The notes: generated by a model from the sequence alone, not told the origin. Positions 43,612-52,373 are shown, numbered from the stretch's first letter. The stretch is 64,000 nt of DNA from Streptosporangium sp. NBC_01495 (GCF_036250735.1 NZ_CP109430.1:3410001-3474000), one strand, 5' to 3'. Made by a program: numbers and translations.

Positions 43612-45689
43612 GACAGCGCGTCCCGCAGCGCGCGGACGACCCGCTCCTGCTGGGCGCCCGTCATGCCGGGGAAGAGCGGCAGGCAGATGTGGCGGGAGGT
43701 GAACGCCTCGGCGTGCGGGAAGGACCGCTCCCCGAAGCGCCGGGCGAAGTAGGGCTGGCGATGGAGCGGGACGTCGTACACCTCGCCCGCCAGCCGTACC
43801 CCCTCGGCGCGCAGCCTCTGTTTGAGTGCCGCGCGGTCGACGCCCTCCGGGAGCAGGGCGAGGTATTTGTAGTGGTTCGTCGCGCACCCCGCCGGCACGG
43901 CGGGACGGGTCAGGGAGGGCACGCCGGCCAGGCCGTCGTCGTACCGGGCGGCCAGCGCCGTGCGCTCGGCCAGCACCTCCGCCAGCCGGGCCAGATGGGT
44001 CAGGCCCACCGCCGCGTGCAGCTCGCTCATGCGCCAGTTGCTGCCGAGGTCGTCGTGGAGGTTCTCCTCGAAGGACCGCTTGCCGTGGTCGCGCAGATGC
44101 GTGATCCGCTTCAGGTCGGCCCCGTCCGCGCTGAGCAGGCCGCCCTCGCCACTGGTGATGATCTTGGTGGGGTAGAGGGAGAAGGCGGCCAGCCGGCCGA
44201 AGGTGCCCGCCTGGCGCCCGTGCAGCGAGGAGCCGAGGGCGTGGGCGGCGTCCTCGACGACGGCGACGCCCTGCCTGTCGCACTCGGCCAGCACCTCGGC
44301 CAGCGAGTCGGCGACGACCCCGGCGATGTGCACGGGCACGACCGCGGCCACGTCCTCGTGGGCGGCCAGGGCGGCGCGCAGCCCCGCGGGGTCCATGCCG
44401 AGACCGTCCGGCTCCATGTCGACGAAGTCGACCCGGGCACCGGCGCGGACGGCGCTGGCCGCGGTCGCGAAGAAGGTGTTGGCCGGGACCAGGACGGTGC
44501 GCCCCTCGACCCCGACGATCCGCAGGGCGATCTCCAGGGCCGAGGAGCCCGAGCTCACCGCCGCGGTGCCGCGCCCGATCTCCCGGCTCGCGAGCGCCTC
44601 CAGCCGGGCGCCGCGCGGTCCGAGGGTCAGCGACCCGGTGGCCAGGGCGTCGTCGACCAGGTCCAGGATGTCCAGGCGGGCCCGGACGTCGAAACCCACC
44701 CTGGCCGCGGGCACGTCCGACGCACCGATGGCGGGCTCGGCCAGGGAGCGGGTGAAGAAGTCGGCCGCCTCGGCCAGGCCGGTGCCGTGGCCCATGGGCA
44801 GCGGCAGGATCTCGGCCGTGTCGTGGGCGCTCACGATCCGCTCGCCGGCGGTCTTGGCGTCGCCGGGATCGAGGCGTCCGTCGGCCGTGCCGTACTGGAT
44901 CTGCAGGGGAGCCGGGGCCAGCGCCGCGTACAGGTCGGGGAGGTCGGCGTGGCGGAGGATGGACGGCAGGGCGACGTACTGGTTCCAGGCCAGCGACCGG
45001 CCGATCATCGTCTCGTACGTGCCCAGGTGGCTGGCGGCGCACAGCGGGAGCGGCTCCTCCCACAGCAGCGCGGCGTGCAGCGCCACCGCCGCGCCCATGC
45101 TGTGCCCGAACAGGCCGACCCGTCCGGGGGCCACGTCCGGATGCGCGCGGAGCCAGTCGAGCGCGGCTCCCGCGTCCTCCGCCATCGCGCCGAGGAGACT
45201 CCCGCCGCGCAGCCGCAACGTGCCGTCCAGCACGTCGCCCGGGTCGCGTCCGCCCAGCGTGGCGGGCTCGGCCCACCGGTCGAGGCCGTGATCGAGGGTG
45301 AGCGTGAGGAATCCGGCCCCGGTCAGGTGGGCGGCGACGTCGCGGCCGGGGTGGTCGGGGGGCAGGAGCCCGGTGACCCGTTCCAGGGTCGCGTTGCGTC
45401 CCGCGCAGACCAGTACGGCGGGCCACGGCCCCGGGCCCGGCGGGGTCAGCATGACCGCGCGCAGCTCGCGACGCCCTTCGTGCTCGAAGAGGTAGTGGTC
45501 CACCCGCGGCTCCGCGCCCTCCTGCCTGCGGGTGGAGCGCACGCGAAGGGAGACCCGCCGGGTGGCGGCCAGCCGGGCCACCGCTCTGCGCACCTGGCCG
45601 TTGCGGACGGCCTGGTCCGGCGCGGGAGAGCCGGGGACGGGATCGACCGGGGAGTGGCCGAGATGGTGGAACCGGTCGATCGACGTCAA
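43608..45689 (-). CDS. Alpha/beta-hydrolase fused to a DegT/DnrJ/EryC1-type aminotransferase
   Basis: 693 residues in one uninterrupted frame. Residues about 60-320 are an alpha/beta hydrolase: nucleophile elbow GHSMG (195-199, Ser197), Asp270 or Asp274 in YGTADGRLD, and His301 in MGHGT, a full triad. Residues about 335-690 are a DegT-family PLP enzyme: SSGSSALEIAL, VPANTFFATA, VVEDAAHALGSS (Asp480 for the pyridine nitrogen, His483), and SLYPTKIITSGEGG with Lys509 for PLP. Both catalytic sets look intact, so this is a bifunctional enzyme. I know of no characterised protein with this pairing. The short ALA-rich join near 320-335 shows no sign of frameshift. Confidence 0.9.
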   Translation of the reverse strand: MTSIDRFHHLGHSPVDPVPGSPAPDQAVRNGQVRRAVARLAATRRVSLRVRSTRRQEGAEPRVDHYLFEHEGRRELRAVMLTPPGPGPWPAVLVCAGRNATLERVTGLLPPDHPGRDVAAHLTGAGFLTLTLDHGLDRWAEPATLGGRDPGDVLDGTLRLRGGSLLGAMAEDAGAALDWLRAHPDVAPGRVGLFGHSMGAAVALHAALLWEEPLPLCAASHLGTYETMIGRSLAWNQYVALPSILRHADLPDLYAALAPAPLQIQYGTADGRLDPGDAKTAGERIVSAHDTAEILPLPMGHGTGLAEAADFFTRSLAEPAIGASDVPAARVGFDVRARLDILDLVDDALATGSLTLGPRGARLEALASREIGRGTAAVSSGSSALEIALRIVGVEGRTVLVPANTFFATAASAVRAGARVDFVDMEPDGLGMDPAGLRAALAAHEDVAAVVPVHIAGVVADSLAEVLAECDRQGVAVVEDAAHALGSSLHGRQAGTFGRLAAFSLYPTKIITSGEGGLLSADGADLKRITHLRDHGKRSFEENLHDDLGSNWRMSELHAAVGLTHLARLAEVLAERTALAARYDDGLAGVPSLTRPAVPAGCATNHYKYLALLPEGVDRAALKQRLRAEGVRLAGEVYDVPLHRQPYFARRFGERSFPHAEAFTSRHICLPLFPGMTGAQQERVVRALRDALS

Positions 45690-45704
45690 CGCGAGCCTCG
45701 GATC

Positions 45705-46898
45705 TCAGACGAAGTCGGCGTGGAGCGCCTGCGGAACCTCGACGCGGTACGTGTTGAGCGCGTCGTCCAGCTTGATCCGCCCCTTGCGCAGCCATTCGAG
45801 CAGCTCGTTCTGCGGCCGGTAGAAGCAGGATTTGCACAGGTCGGTCCTGAGCGGATTGCTCGCCTCCCACTCGGCCCTGGGACCGCCCTCCAGGACGGAG
45901 AGGTAGCCGTCCTCGAGCACGTTGCCGATACGATAGCGACTGTTCAGGTGCACCTGGGGGCAGGGGTAGAGATGACCGTCCGCGCCGACGGCCGTGACGA
46001 AACGGCTGTAGTGGCAGTGGTCGAAGTCGCCCTCGACGGACTCCACCTGGTCCATCGGCCCCCGGTCGAGCTTGGGCACGGAGACCTCGAACTCCTCCGA
46101 CGACAGCGCGGAGACGTCGTCGAGCGAGGCGGAGACCTCCGCCATGACCTGCTCGATCGTCTCGTGACCCATCGAGCTGTAGAACTCCGGCTCGAACCGG
46201 ACGTAGTGGGCCCCCGAGTCGCGCGCTATCCGGGCGGCCTGCGAGATCTCCCGGTAGTTCTGCATGGTGATCACGAAGTTGAACCCGATACGGAACTCCG
46301 GATCGACGGCGTTGTCGCGCAACCTGCGGACGGAGCCGAGGAAGGACTTGAACGTCTGCTCGCGGTCCCGGGTGATGTCGTTGAAGGTCGCCTCGGTGCC
46401 CGCGTTGAGGCCGATGCGCACCCAGGTGTGGGTGTTGACCACGCAGTCGGCGATGTCGTCCCGATGCAGGCGGGAGCCGTTGGTGATCAGGCCGATGCGC
46501 AGCCCGGCCGCGTGCCCGGAATTGCAGATCTCCGTGTAGCCGCGATGAATCGTGCATTCCCCGCTGCCGCAGAACGTGACTGCCCGGCCGCCGGATTCGG
46601 CGAACTCCCGCATGAGCTTGACGCTCTTGTCGGTGGGAATGGCGTCCTTGAAGGAGAAGAGATCATAGAAATTCTCCTCGTTCGGCGAGTGAAAGTTGCA
46701 GAAATTGCAGCGCATATTGCAGGCGCCCATGATGCCGATGCGCATATGGACGGGCCGGAAGCTCTCCCCGTTGACGAACTTCCTGAGCAGGTCCTCGTGG
46801 GCCAGGACCTTGTCGGGGGCGTGTGCCTGGTCAAGAGTGACCTCCGCCAGACCGTCGCCGTTGGTGGGTCTCGCCGACCTGTAGCTCTCGTCCGACAT
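45705..46898 (-). CDS. Radical SAM protein with a SPASM-like C-terminal domain
   Basis: About 397 residues from ATG 46898 (MSDESYRS), with GGGGG at 8 bases upstream; an in-frame ATG at 46955 lacks a site. The 4Fe-4S/SAM motif C60-NMR-C64-NF-C67 is perfect and is followed by CGSGECTIHRGY and LITNGSRL strands of the TIM-barrel. Extra cysteines (DHCHYS near 293, YPCPQ near 313, CKSC near 354-357) fit a SPASM/twitch auxiliary cluster. Such enzymes modify peptides, sugars or amines by radical chemistry. No precursor peptide gene was found nearby, so a small-molecule or sugar substrate is more likely. First gene of the leftward operon. Confidence 0.92.
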   Translation of the reverse strand: MSDESYRSARPTNGDGLAEVTLDQAHAPDKVLAHEDLLRKFVNGESFRPVHMRIGIMGACNMRCNFCNFHSPNEENFYDLFSFKDAIPTDKSVKLMREFAESGGRAVTFCGSGECTIHRGYTEICNSGHAAGLRIGLITNGSRLHRDDIADCVVNTHTWVRIGLNAGTEATFNDITRDREQTFKSFLGSVRRLRDNAVDPEFRIGFNFVITMQNYREISQAARIARDSGAHYVRFEPEFYSSMGHETIEQVMAEVSASLDDVSALSSEEFEVSVPKLDRGPMDQVESVEGDFDHCHYSRFVTAVGADGHLYPCPQVHLNSRYRIGNVLEDGYLSVLEGGPRAEWEASNPLRTDLCKSCFYRPQNELLEWLRKGRIKLDDALNTYRVEVPQALHADFV

Positions 46899-47053
46899 TT
46901 CCGTCCCCCGTTCGACCAGGTGAGGATTTCGATTAACCCGGTCCTTGTGTGCCAAAGCCGGCGCGCTGGTGGACGCCGTTTCGATACGTGTTCGGGTAAG
47001 CCGAGCTCAGGCCGAAGGGCGTGGCATTCCGGCCGTGGGAGCGCTCTCCGGGG
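46899..47053 (-). other. Long untranslated leader of the leftward cluster operon
   Basis: If the minus-strand promoter at 47054-47082 is used, the radical SAM mRNA would carry about 150 untranslated bases. The stretch is GC-rich with a short AT-rich end near 46930 (GGATTTCGATTAACC). I recognise no riboswitch in it. Confidence 0.4.
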
Positions 47054-47082
47054 AGATTAAAACATATCCTAAAGCGGGTCAA
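47054..47082 (-). promoter_or_regulatory. Leftward promoter of the cluster
   Basis: On the minus strand: -35 TTGACC (47082-47077), exactly 17 bases, -10 TAATCT (47059-47054). Close to the actinobacterial housekeeping consensus. It drives radical SAM and downstream genes. Confidence 0.65.
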
Positions 47083-47088
47083 GTCCCC

Positions 47089-47117
47089 TTGTGAGGCATT
47101 TTTGGGCACGGTACGGT
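47089..47117 (+). promoter_or_regulatory. Rightward promoter of the cluster
   Basis: -35 TTGTGA (47089-47094), 17 bases, -10 TACGGT (47112-47117), about 58 bases before the glycosyltransferase start at 47176. The two -35 boxes of the divergent promoters are only 6 bp apart, so a single bound regulator could control both operons. Confidence 0.6.
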
Positions 47118-47175
47118 ACATCCGGTTCGACAATCGCGCGGCCGAAGGGAATTCGTGCAGGTGGAGGGAAACGGC

Positions 47176-48396
47176 ATGACAGAAACCCCAATAGCGTCAC
47201 CCCAAATGCCGGACTCCTTACCGGACACACGGACGCTCGGGTCCAGGCTGGCCGCCTACGCCTTCCTCGCCAACGATCCGTCGGTTCCCATGGTGGCCGC
47301 CGACTGGTGGGAGATCAGCGGCCCGCACTACAACGCGGTGGCCGGCGCCCTCGCCCACTTCGTGGCCGGGGAGCCCGCCGCGGAGGACCTGCGCCGTTTC
47401 GCAGCCTCCCCCGGGGACCGTGAGCTGGAGACCGCCCTGGCCGGCGCGCTCGTCCCCCTGCTGGAGCGTTCACCCGCCGACCGCGCGCGCTTCGCGGAGC
47501 TGATCGCCGCGGCCGACGCGCACGTGCTGGTGGACTACCACAACGGCCCGCTGGCCGACCGCTCCGCCGCCGAGGTGTCGGTGGCCGACGTCTCCGCCTG
47601 GACGCGGCCGAGAACGCCGCAGACACGACCGGCGGGAACGCGGGCCGTGATCGTGATCCCCTTCCGGGACCGTGTCGGCGGCGCCCGTACCCGCAACCTG
47701 CTGGCCTGCCTGGCCGCCCTGCGAGACCAGGACGGTCACGGCGGCGAGGTGAGCGTCACCGTGGTCGAGTCCGACTCGGCGCCCACCTGGCGCGACACCG
47801 TCGAACCGCTGGTGGACCACTACGTGTTCGCGCGGCACGACGGGCGTTTCAACAAGTCCTGGGCGGTCAACGTCGGGGTTCGCGCCACCCCGGGCGAGCC
47901 CGGGGTGATCTGCGTGCTGGACACCGACATCCTGGTGGACCGCCGGTTCCTGAGCCGGAACCTGGACCGGATGGCGCGCGAGCCCGAGCTCTCGGCCTTC
48001 CTGCCCTACCGCCGCATGTTCTGCCTCGACCCCGAGTCCTCCACCGCCGCCATCCGCCGCCGCTGCGAGCGGGACGAGGCCGACGTGCCGCTCGACGCCG
48101 TGCGCTCGCTGGTGCTGAAGGAGCCGCCCGGGGCCTGCCTCTGGGCCAGAACCACGACCTTCGACGCGATCGGCGGGTTCGACGAGCGGTACCAGGGCTG
48201 GGGCGGCGAGGACGACGACGTCGTGGCGCGGCTGAGCCTGGCCGGGCGGTTCACCCGGTTCGACGACCCGCTGCTGCACCTGGCCCACCCGCGTCCGGAG
48301 ATGACCCTGGACGGGGTGCCGTTCAACGCCCACATCGACCCGCTGAGCTGGACCGTCGCCGGTGGGTACGGCGACCTGCGAGGTCCCAGGGGATGA
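47176..48396 (+). CDS. GT-A glycosyltransferase (galactosyltransferase-type C-terminal domain)
   Basis: About 406 residues from ATG 47176, preceded by GGAGGG; ATG-like starts further up lack a site. Residues 1-150 form an unrecognised helical N-terminal domain. The GT-A fold then begins AVIVIPFRDRVGGARTRNLL, with metal-binding DTD (249-251) in ICVLDTDILVD and the acceptor/catalytic motif GWGGEDDDVV (341-350). It would transfer a sugar from a nucleotide-sugar donor. It starts the rightward operon, and its stop overlaps the next gene (ATGA). Confidence 0.88.
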   Translation: MTETPIASPQMPDSLPDTRTLGSRLAAYAFLANDPSVPMVAADWWEISGPHYNAVAGALAHFVAGEPAAEDLRRFAASPGDRELETALAGALVPLLERSPADRARFAELIAAADAHVLVDYHNGPLADRSAAEVSVADVSAWTRPRTPQTRPAGTRAVIVIPFRDRVGGARTRNLLACLAALRDQDGHGGEVSVTVVESDSAPTWRDTVEPLVDHYVFARHDGRFNKSWAVNVGVRATPGEPGVICVLDTDILVDRRFLSRNLDRMAREPELSAFLPYRRMFCLDPESSTAAIRRRCERDEADVPLDAVRSLVLKEPPGACLWARTTTFDAIGGFDERYQGWGGEDDDVVARLSLAGRFTRFDDPLLHLAHPRPEMTLDGVPFNAHIDPLSWTVAGGYGDLRGPRG

Positions 48397-50372
48397 CCTT
48401 GGCCGTTCGCGCCTACGCGGCGCGCACGTCGGTGCCGCAGGGCGGATCGTTACGCTTCCGCCTGGCGACCGATGACCTGATGACCGATCCGACCGATCCG
48501 ACCGATGACCCGGCCGCCGGCGACCCGGTGGCCGACGGCGAGCGCGGGGCGGTCGGCTGCCGCGCCCGGGTGCGCGACGCCGTGACCGGCGAGGTCAGGG
48601 CCGAGCTGGACGCCTCCGGGCCCTGGTGGACCCTGGACGTCCCCGGCGGCTGGCCCAGCTCGCTCTACGCCGTGGCGTTCACTTCCGACATTCCCGGCAC
48701 CCCCGACGGCCCGGACAGCCCGGACGGCCCGGACGAGGAGACCTACTTCGTCGTCAGGCCCCGCGAACCGCGGACCGGCGGGGCGATCCTGGTGTCGGTG
48801 CCCTTCCTCACCTGGCAGGCGTACAACGGGGCTGGAGTGCCCGGGGAGGGCCTGTATCCCACCGAGAGCCCCGAACGGGCCGGCCGGGTCACCTTCGACC
48901 GCCCCGGCGGCGGACCGGCGGGCAACTGGGAGGACCACTTCTACCGGTGGCTGAGCCGCAGCGGTATCCGGGCCGACTACTGCTCCAACCTGGACCTGCA
49001 CGAGGATCCGGACACGCTGCTGCGCGACCGCCGCCTGCTCGTGATCCCCGGGCACGACGAGTACTGGACCCGGCGGATGCGTGACGCCGCGGAGTCCTTC
49101 GTGGCGGCCGGGGGGAACATCGCCTTCTTCGGCGGCAACACGTGCTGGTGGCAGGTCCGGCTGGAGGACGACGGCCGGACCATGGTGTGCCACCGCGACG
49201 CCCTGCTCGACCCGATGGCCGCGATCGATCCGAGCCTGGTCACCGTGGAGTGGTCGGGATCCCCGGTCTGCCGGCCGGAGAACAGCCTGACCGGCGTGAG
49301 CTTCCGGCGCGGCGCGGGCTGCTGGGAGGACATGGACGCCATGAAGTCCGAGGCGTACACGGTGCGCTTCGCCGAGCACTGGGTGTTCGAGGGCACGGGG
49401 CTGCGCGACGGCGACACGTTCGGCAGGGGCGCGGTCGGCTACGAGACCGACGCCGCGGAGTACGCGGAGGTCGACGGCGTCCCGCTGGCCACCGGCGCCG
49501 ACGGCACACCCGCCGACTTCGCCATCCTGGCCACCGCCGACCTGCGCCACTGGCGGCACCTGGGCCAGGGCGGCCACGCCACCATGGGCATCATGCGCCG
49601 CGGGGCGGGCACCGTCTTCAACGCGGCCACGATCGGCTGGGGTGACGCCCTCGACGACCCGGTCGTCGACCGCGTCACCCGCAACGTGCTCGCCAGGCTC
49701 GCCGGCGCACCCGGCTGGTGGGAGCCGATGGGCGGTGGAGCGGCCGCGCTCGCGCTCGCCGCCTGCGAGCGACAGCTCTTCGCCGCCGGTGCCGACGGCG
49801 ATCTCTGGGTGCGGCCGTACCGCACCCAGAACCTGAGGTGGCGGCGGATCGAGCCCGCGCCGGGCCTGGTGGCGCTGACCGCGCCGCGCGAGGCGACGCC
49901 CGGCTCACCCGTTCTCCTGTACGGCCTGCACGCCGACGGGCGCGTCGTCGCCCGCGAGCCGGTGACCGGGCGGGCGCCCTGGAGGGACCTGTACGACGCC
50001 CCGCCGGGGGCGGTCGGGATCGCCCCCGTCGACCAGACCATGTTCGCCGCCGGTGCCGACGGCGAGCTGTGGTGGCGCCCGCTCGCCGCCGGACGGTCCG
50101 GGCCGTGGACCCGCGCGGGCGACGCCGGGCCGGCGCTCGTCGCGCTCGCCCACGTGGGGGGACGGCTGATCGGGCTGACCCGCGACGGGGAACTGCGGGT
50201 CAGGACGCCGGGCGGCGACGGATGGACCCCCTGGGGCGCCACCCCGGGGCTGGTCACGCTGACCGGCACCGCGGGCAGGCTCGTCGGCGCCACGCCGGGC
50301 GGCGACCTGTTCTGGCGCGAACTGGTCCACGGCGGGACCACGGGACATCCGCAGACCGGAAACGAGGAGTGA
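48393..50372 (+). CDS. N,N-dimethylformamidase beta-subunit-like protein with C-terminal lectin-like repeats
   Basis: 659 residues. The N-terminal domain (1-95) is beta-sandwich-like. The central part (about 105-440) matches the DMFase large-subunit family: VSVPFLTWQAYNGAGVPGEG, GNWEDHFYRWLSRSG, LLVIPGHDEYWTRRMRDA and AAGGNIAFFGGNTCWWQVR. The C-terminal 215 residues carry about four repeats of the tectonin/PLL type (ERQLFAAGADGDLWVRPY, DQTMFAAGADGELWWRPL, TRDGELRVRTPGGDGW). A signal peptide is not evident. The family hydrolyses formamides, but most members are untested. Coupled to the glycosyltransferase, so a sugar-linked amide substrate is conceivable. Confidence 0.85.
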   Translation: MTLAVRAYAARTSVPQGGSLRFRLATDDLMTDPTDPTDDPAAGDPVADGERGAVGCRARVRDAVTGEVRAELDASGPWWTLDVPGGWPSSLYAVAFTSDIPGTPDGPDSPDGPDEETYFVVRPREPRTGGAILVSVPFLTWQAYNGAGVPGEGLYPTESPERAGRVTFDRPGGGPAGNWEDHFYRWLSRSGIRADYCSNLDLHEDPDTLLRDRRLLVIPGHDEYWTRRMRDAAESFVAAGGNIAFFGGNTCWWQVRLEDDGRTMVCHRDALLDPMAAIDPSLVTVEWSGSPVCRPENSLTGVSFRRGAGCWEDMDAMKSEAYTVRFAEHWVFEGTGLRDGDTFGRGAVGYETDAAEYAEVDGVPLATGADGTPADFAILATADLRHWRHLGQGGHATMGIMRRGAGTVFNAATIGWGDALDDPVVDRVTRNVLARLAGAPGWWEPMGGGAAALALAACERQLFAAGADGDLWVRPYRTQNLRWRRIEPAPGLVALTAPREATPGSPVLLYGLHADGRVVAREPVTGRAPWRDLYDAPPGAVGIAPVDQTMFAAGADGELWWRPLAAGRSGPWTRAGDAGPALVALAHVGGRLIGLTRDGELRVRTPGGDGWTPWGATPGLVTLTGTAGRLVGATPGGDLFWRELVHGGTTGHPQTGNEE

Positions 50373-50373
50373 C

Positions 50374-51384
50374 GTGCGCCGGATCGAACTCGTCGGCCGA
50401 CACCGCATCCGGCTGGACGGCGACGCGCCGATCCCGCCCATCGGACCGGGCGACGTGCTCGTCCGGGTGGGGGCCTGCACCGTCTGCAACCGCAGCGACC
50501 TGGCCTACTATCACTACTTCGGCCTGCGCGACCACTGTGCGACCGGCTGCTTCGGCCACGAGGTCGCCGGCACCGTCGAGGCGGTGGGAGAGCGGGTGAC
50601 CCGCGTCGCGCCGGGGCGGCGGGTGTTCGTCCGCACCCCGCTCACCTCGGGGTTCGCCGAGTACGCGGCGGCGAGGGAGGTCAGCGTGGGCGTCCTCCCC
50701 GACGACGTGCCCTTCGAGCAGGGCGCGATCCTGCAACTGCTGCCCCTGGCCGTGCACGCGACCCGGGGGGTGCGGCTCGGCGACCGGGTGGCCATCCTGG
50801 GGCAGGGGCCGGTCGGGCTGATGGCCCTGCAGGTCGCACGGCTGCGTGGCGCGGCCGAGATCGCCGTCGCCGACCTGGACCCCTGGCGTCTGGAGCGCGC
50901 GACGCTCCTCGGCGCGGACCGGACCTCGCTGGTGAAGTCGCCGCAGGCCGTACCGGAGGAGCTGGGGACGGAGTTCGACGTCGCCATCGAGGCGGTCGGC
51001 ACCCCGCACACCGCCAACGCCTGCGTCGACCTGGTCCGGCAGAACGGTCTCGTCGTCTTCCTCGGCACCCACCACATCGACACCCACGTCACCTTCGACA
51101 TGGTCAAGTGGGAGAAGAAGGGGCTGCGGGTGCACAGCTCCGCCGAACCGACCGACACCGCGAGGGCCGAGGCGATGCGGGTGGCCGAGCGGCTGGCCGC
51201 CACCTTCACCGGGCGCCTGCGCCTCGACGCGATCCTCACCGCCGTCTACCCGCTGGAACGGCTCCAGGACGCCCTCGACCGGCTTTCCGAGAGCCCCACC
51301 CTGCACCCGGCCGGAAGCGCCGCGCCGTTCCAGACCCCGCCCCCGGAAACCCTGAAGATCGCTATACGTCCGGACCTGGAGTGA
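50374..51384 (+). CDS. MDR-family dehydrogenase (zinc alcohol/sorbitol dehydrogenase-like)
   Basis: 336 residues from GTG 50374, one base after the previous stop. GroES-like domain with catalytic-zinc residues C38 (CTVCNRSD) and H62-E63 (GCFGHEVAG), then a Rossmann domain with GQGPVGLMALQVA. The four-cysteine structural zinc lobe of classical members is absent (the segment runs GRRVFVRTPLTSGFAEYA). It would oxidise or reduce a polyol or sugar with NAD(P). Next to an Idh/MocA oxidoreductase it suggests sugar or cyclitol modification in the rightward operon. Confidence 0.88.
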   Translation: MRRIELVGRHRIRLDGDAPIPPIGPGDVLVRVGACTVCNRSDLAYYHYFGLRDHCATGCFGHEVAGTVEAVGERVTRVAPGRRVFVRTPLTSGFAEYAAAREVSVGVLPDDVPFEQGAILQLLPLAVHATRGVRLGDRVAILGQGPVGLMALQVARLRGAAEIAVADLDPWRLERATLLGADRTSLVKSPQAVPEELGTEFDVAIEAVGTPHTANACVDLVRQNGLVVFLGTHHIDTHVTFDMVKWEKKGLRVHSSAEPTDTARAEAMRVAERLAATFTGRLRLDAILTAVYPLERLQDALDRLSESPTLHPAGSAAPFQTPPPETLKIAIRPDLE

Positions 51385-52373
51385 AATGGGGGATCGCCGG
51401 ATACGGCGACATCGTCCGTAGGAAGGCCCTGCCCGCCCTGCTCTCCCTGGGGGAGACCGTCGCCTGCGTGTGGGGCAGGGACGCCGCGCGGGCCCGGACG
51501 ACCTGCGAGGAGTTCGGGGGTTTCCCCGGCGCCTTCGGCACGTCCGACTACACCGATCTGCTCGACGTGGCCGAGGTCGTCTACGTCGCCACGCCGGTCG
51601 CGGCCCATCTGCCCCTCGCGGTCGCGGCGGCGCGGGCGGGCCTGCCGGTCCTGGTGGAGAAGCCGCTCGGCGGGACGGCGCCCGAGCCGGCCACCGCCCA
51701 CGCGGGAGGCGCCCGCCACCGCGAGACGGTTTCCGAGCTGGCCGCCGCCCACGTGGGCGTCGCCTACTACCGCAGGCTCGCGCCCGCGCTCGGGCGGGTG
51801 CGCGAGATCCTGCGCGGGCGTGCCGTGCACCACGCGGTCGTGGAGTTCCGGAGCCACTTCGACCCGGGGCCGGACGACCCCAGGCTCTGGCGTACCGACC
51901 CCGCGATCTCCGGCGGGGGAGTGCTCGCCGACGTGGGCAGTCACCGCCTCGACCTGCTCTGCTGGCTGCTGGGGGAGCCGGTCGTGACCGGCGCGCGGAC
52001 GGGCCTGCCCTTCGACCTGGGCGGGGAGCGCCTCGCCCGGGTGGGGCTGGCCTGGCCGTCGGGAGGCGTGGCCGACCTGGAGGCGGCGTGGGTGCCCGGC
52101 GCCCGCCACGACCGGTTTCACCTGTCCTTCGACGGCGGCCACCTGGAGCTCGACCCCCTCGACTCGGGGACCGTGCGCGGGATCGTCGACGGGGTCGCCG
52201 TCGACGAGTTCCTTCCCCCGCCGGAGAACCCGCATCTCCCCCTCATGGCCGACTTCGCCCGTAGCGTCAGGGACGGGACCGACCCGGTCTGCACCGTCCG
52301 CGACGCCGACACCGTCGACCGTCTCATCGCGACCGCCTACGCGCTCGCAACCCCTCTGGAGGAACAGCCGTGA
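51381..52373 (+). CDS. Gfo/Idh/MocA-family oxidoreductase
   Basis: About 330 residues from GTG 51381, overlapping the MDR stop (GTGA). Rossmann start KWGIAGYGDIVRRKALPAL (2-20), the family EKP motif (VEKPLGG, 92-98), and the second domain motif GGGVLADVGSHRLDLLCWLLG with the usual catalytic-region His. These enzymes interconvert hydroxyl and keto groups on sugars or inositols with NAD(P). The MDR enzyme before it and the glycosyltransferase upstream suggest sugar tailoring. The stop overlaps the DUF1349 start. Confidence 0.9.
   Translation: MKWGIAGYGDIVRRKALPALLSLGETVACVWGRDAARARTTCEEFGGFPGAFGTSDYTDLLDVAEVVYVATPVAAHLPLAVAAARAGLPVLVEKPLGGTAPEPATAHAGGARHRETVSELAAAHVGVAYYRRLAPALGRVREILRGRAVHHAVVEFRSHFDPGPDDPRLWRTDPAISGGGVLADVGSHRLDLLCWLLGEPVVTGARTGLPFDLGGERLARVGLAWPSGGVADLEAAWVPGARHDRFHLSFDGGHLELDPLDSGTVRGIVDGVAVDEFLPPPENPHLPLMADFARSVRDGTDPVCTVRDADTVDRLIATAYALATPLEEQP

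Noticed and set aside
42418-46557. A 1379-codon minus-strand frame covering LuxC-like, fusion and radical SAM genes
   Set aside because: The frame is right only for the LuxC-like gene. The fusion and radical SAM proteins use other frames with their own starts, so it is not a giant fusion.
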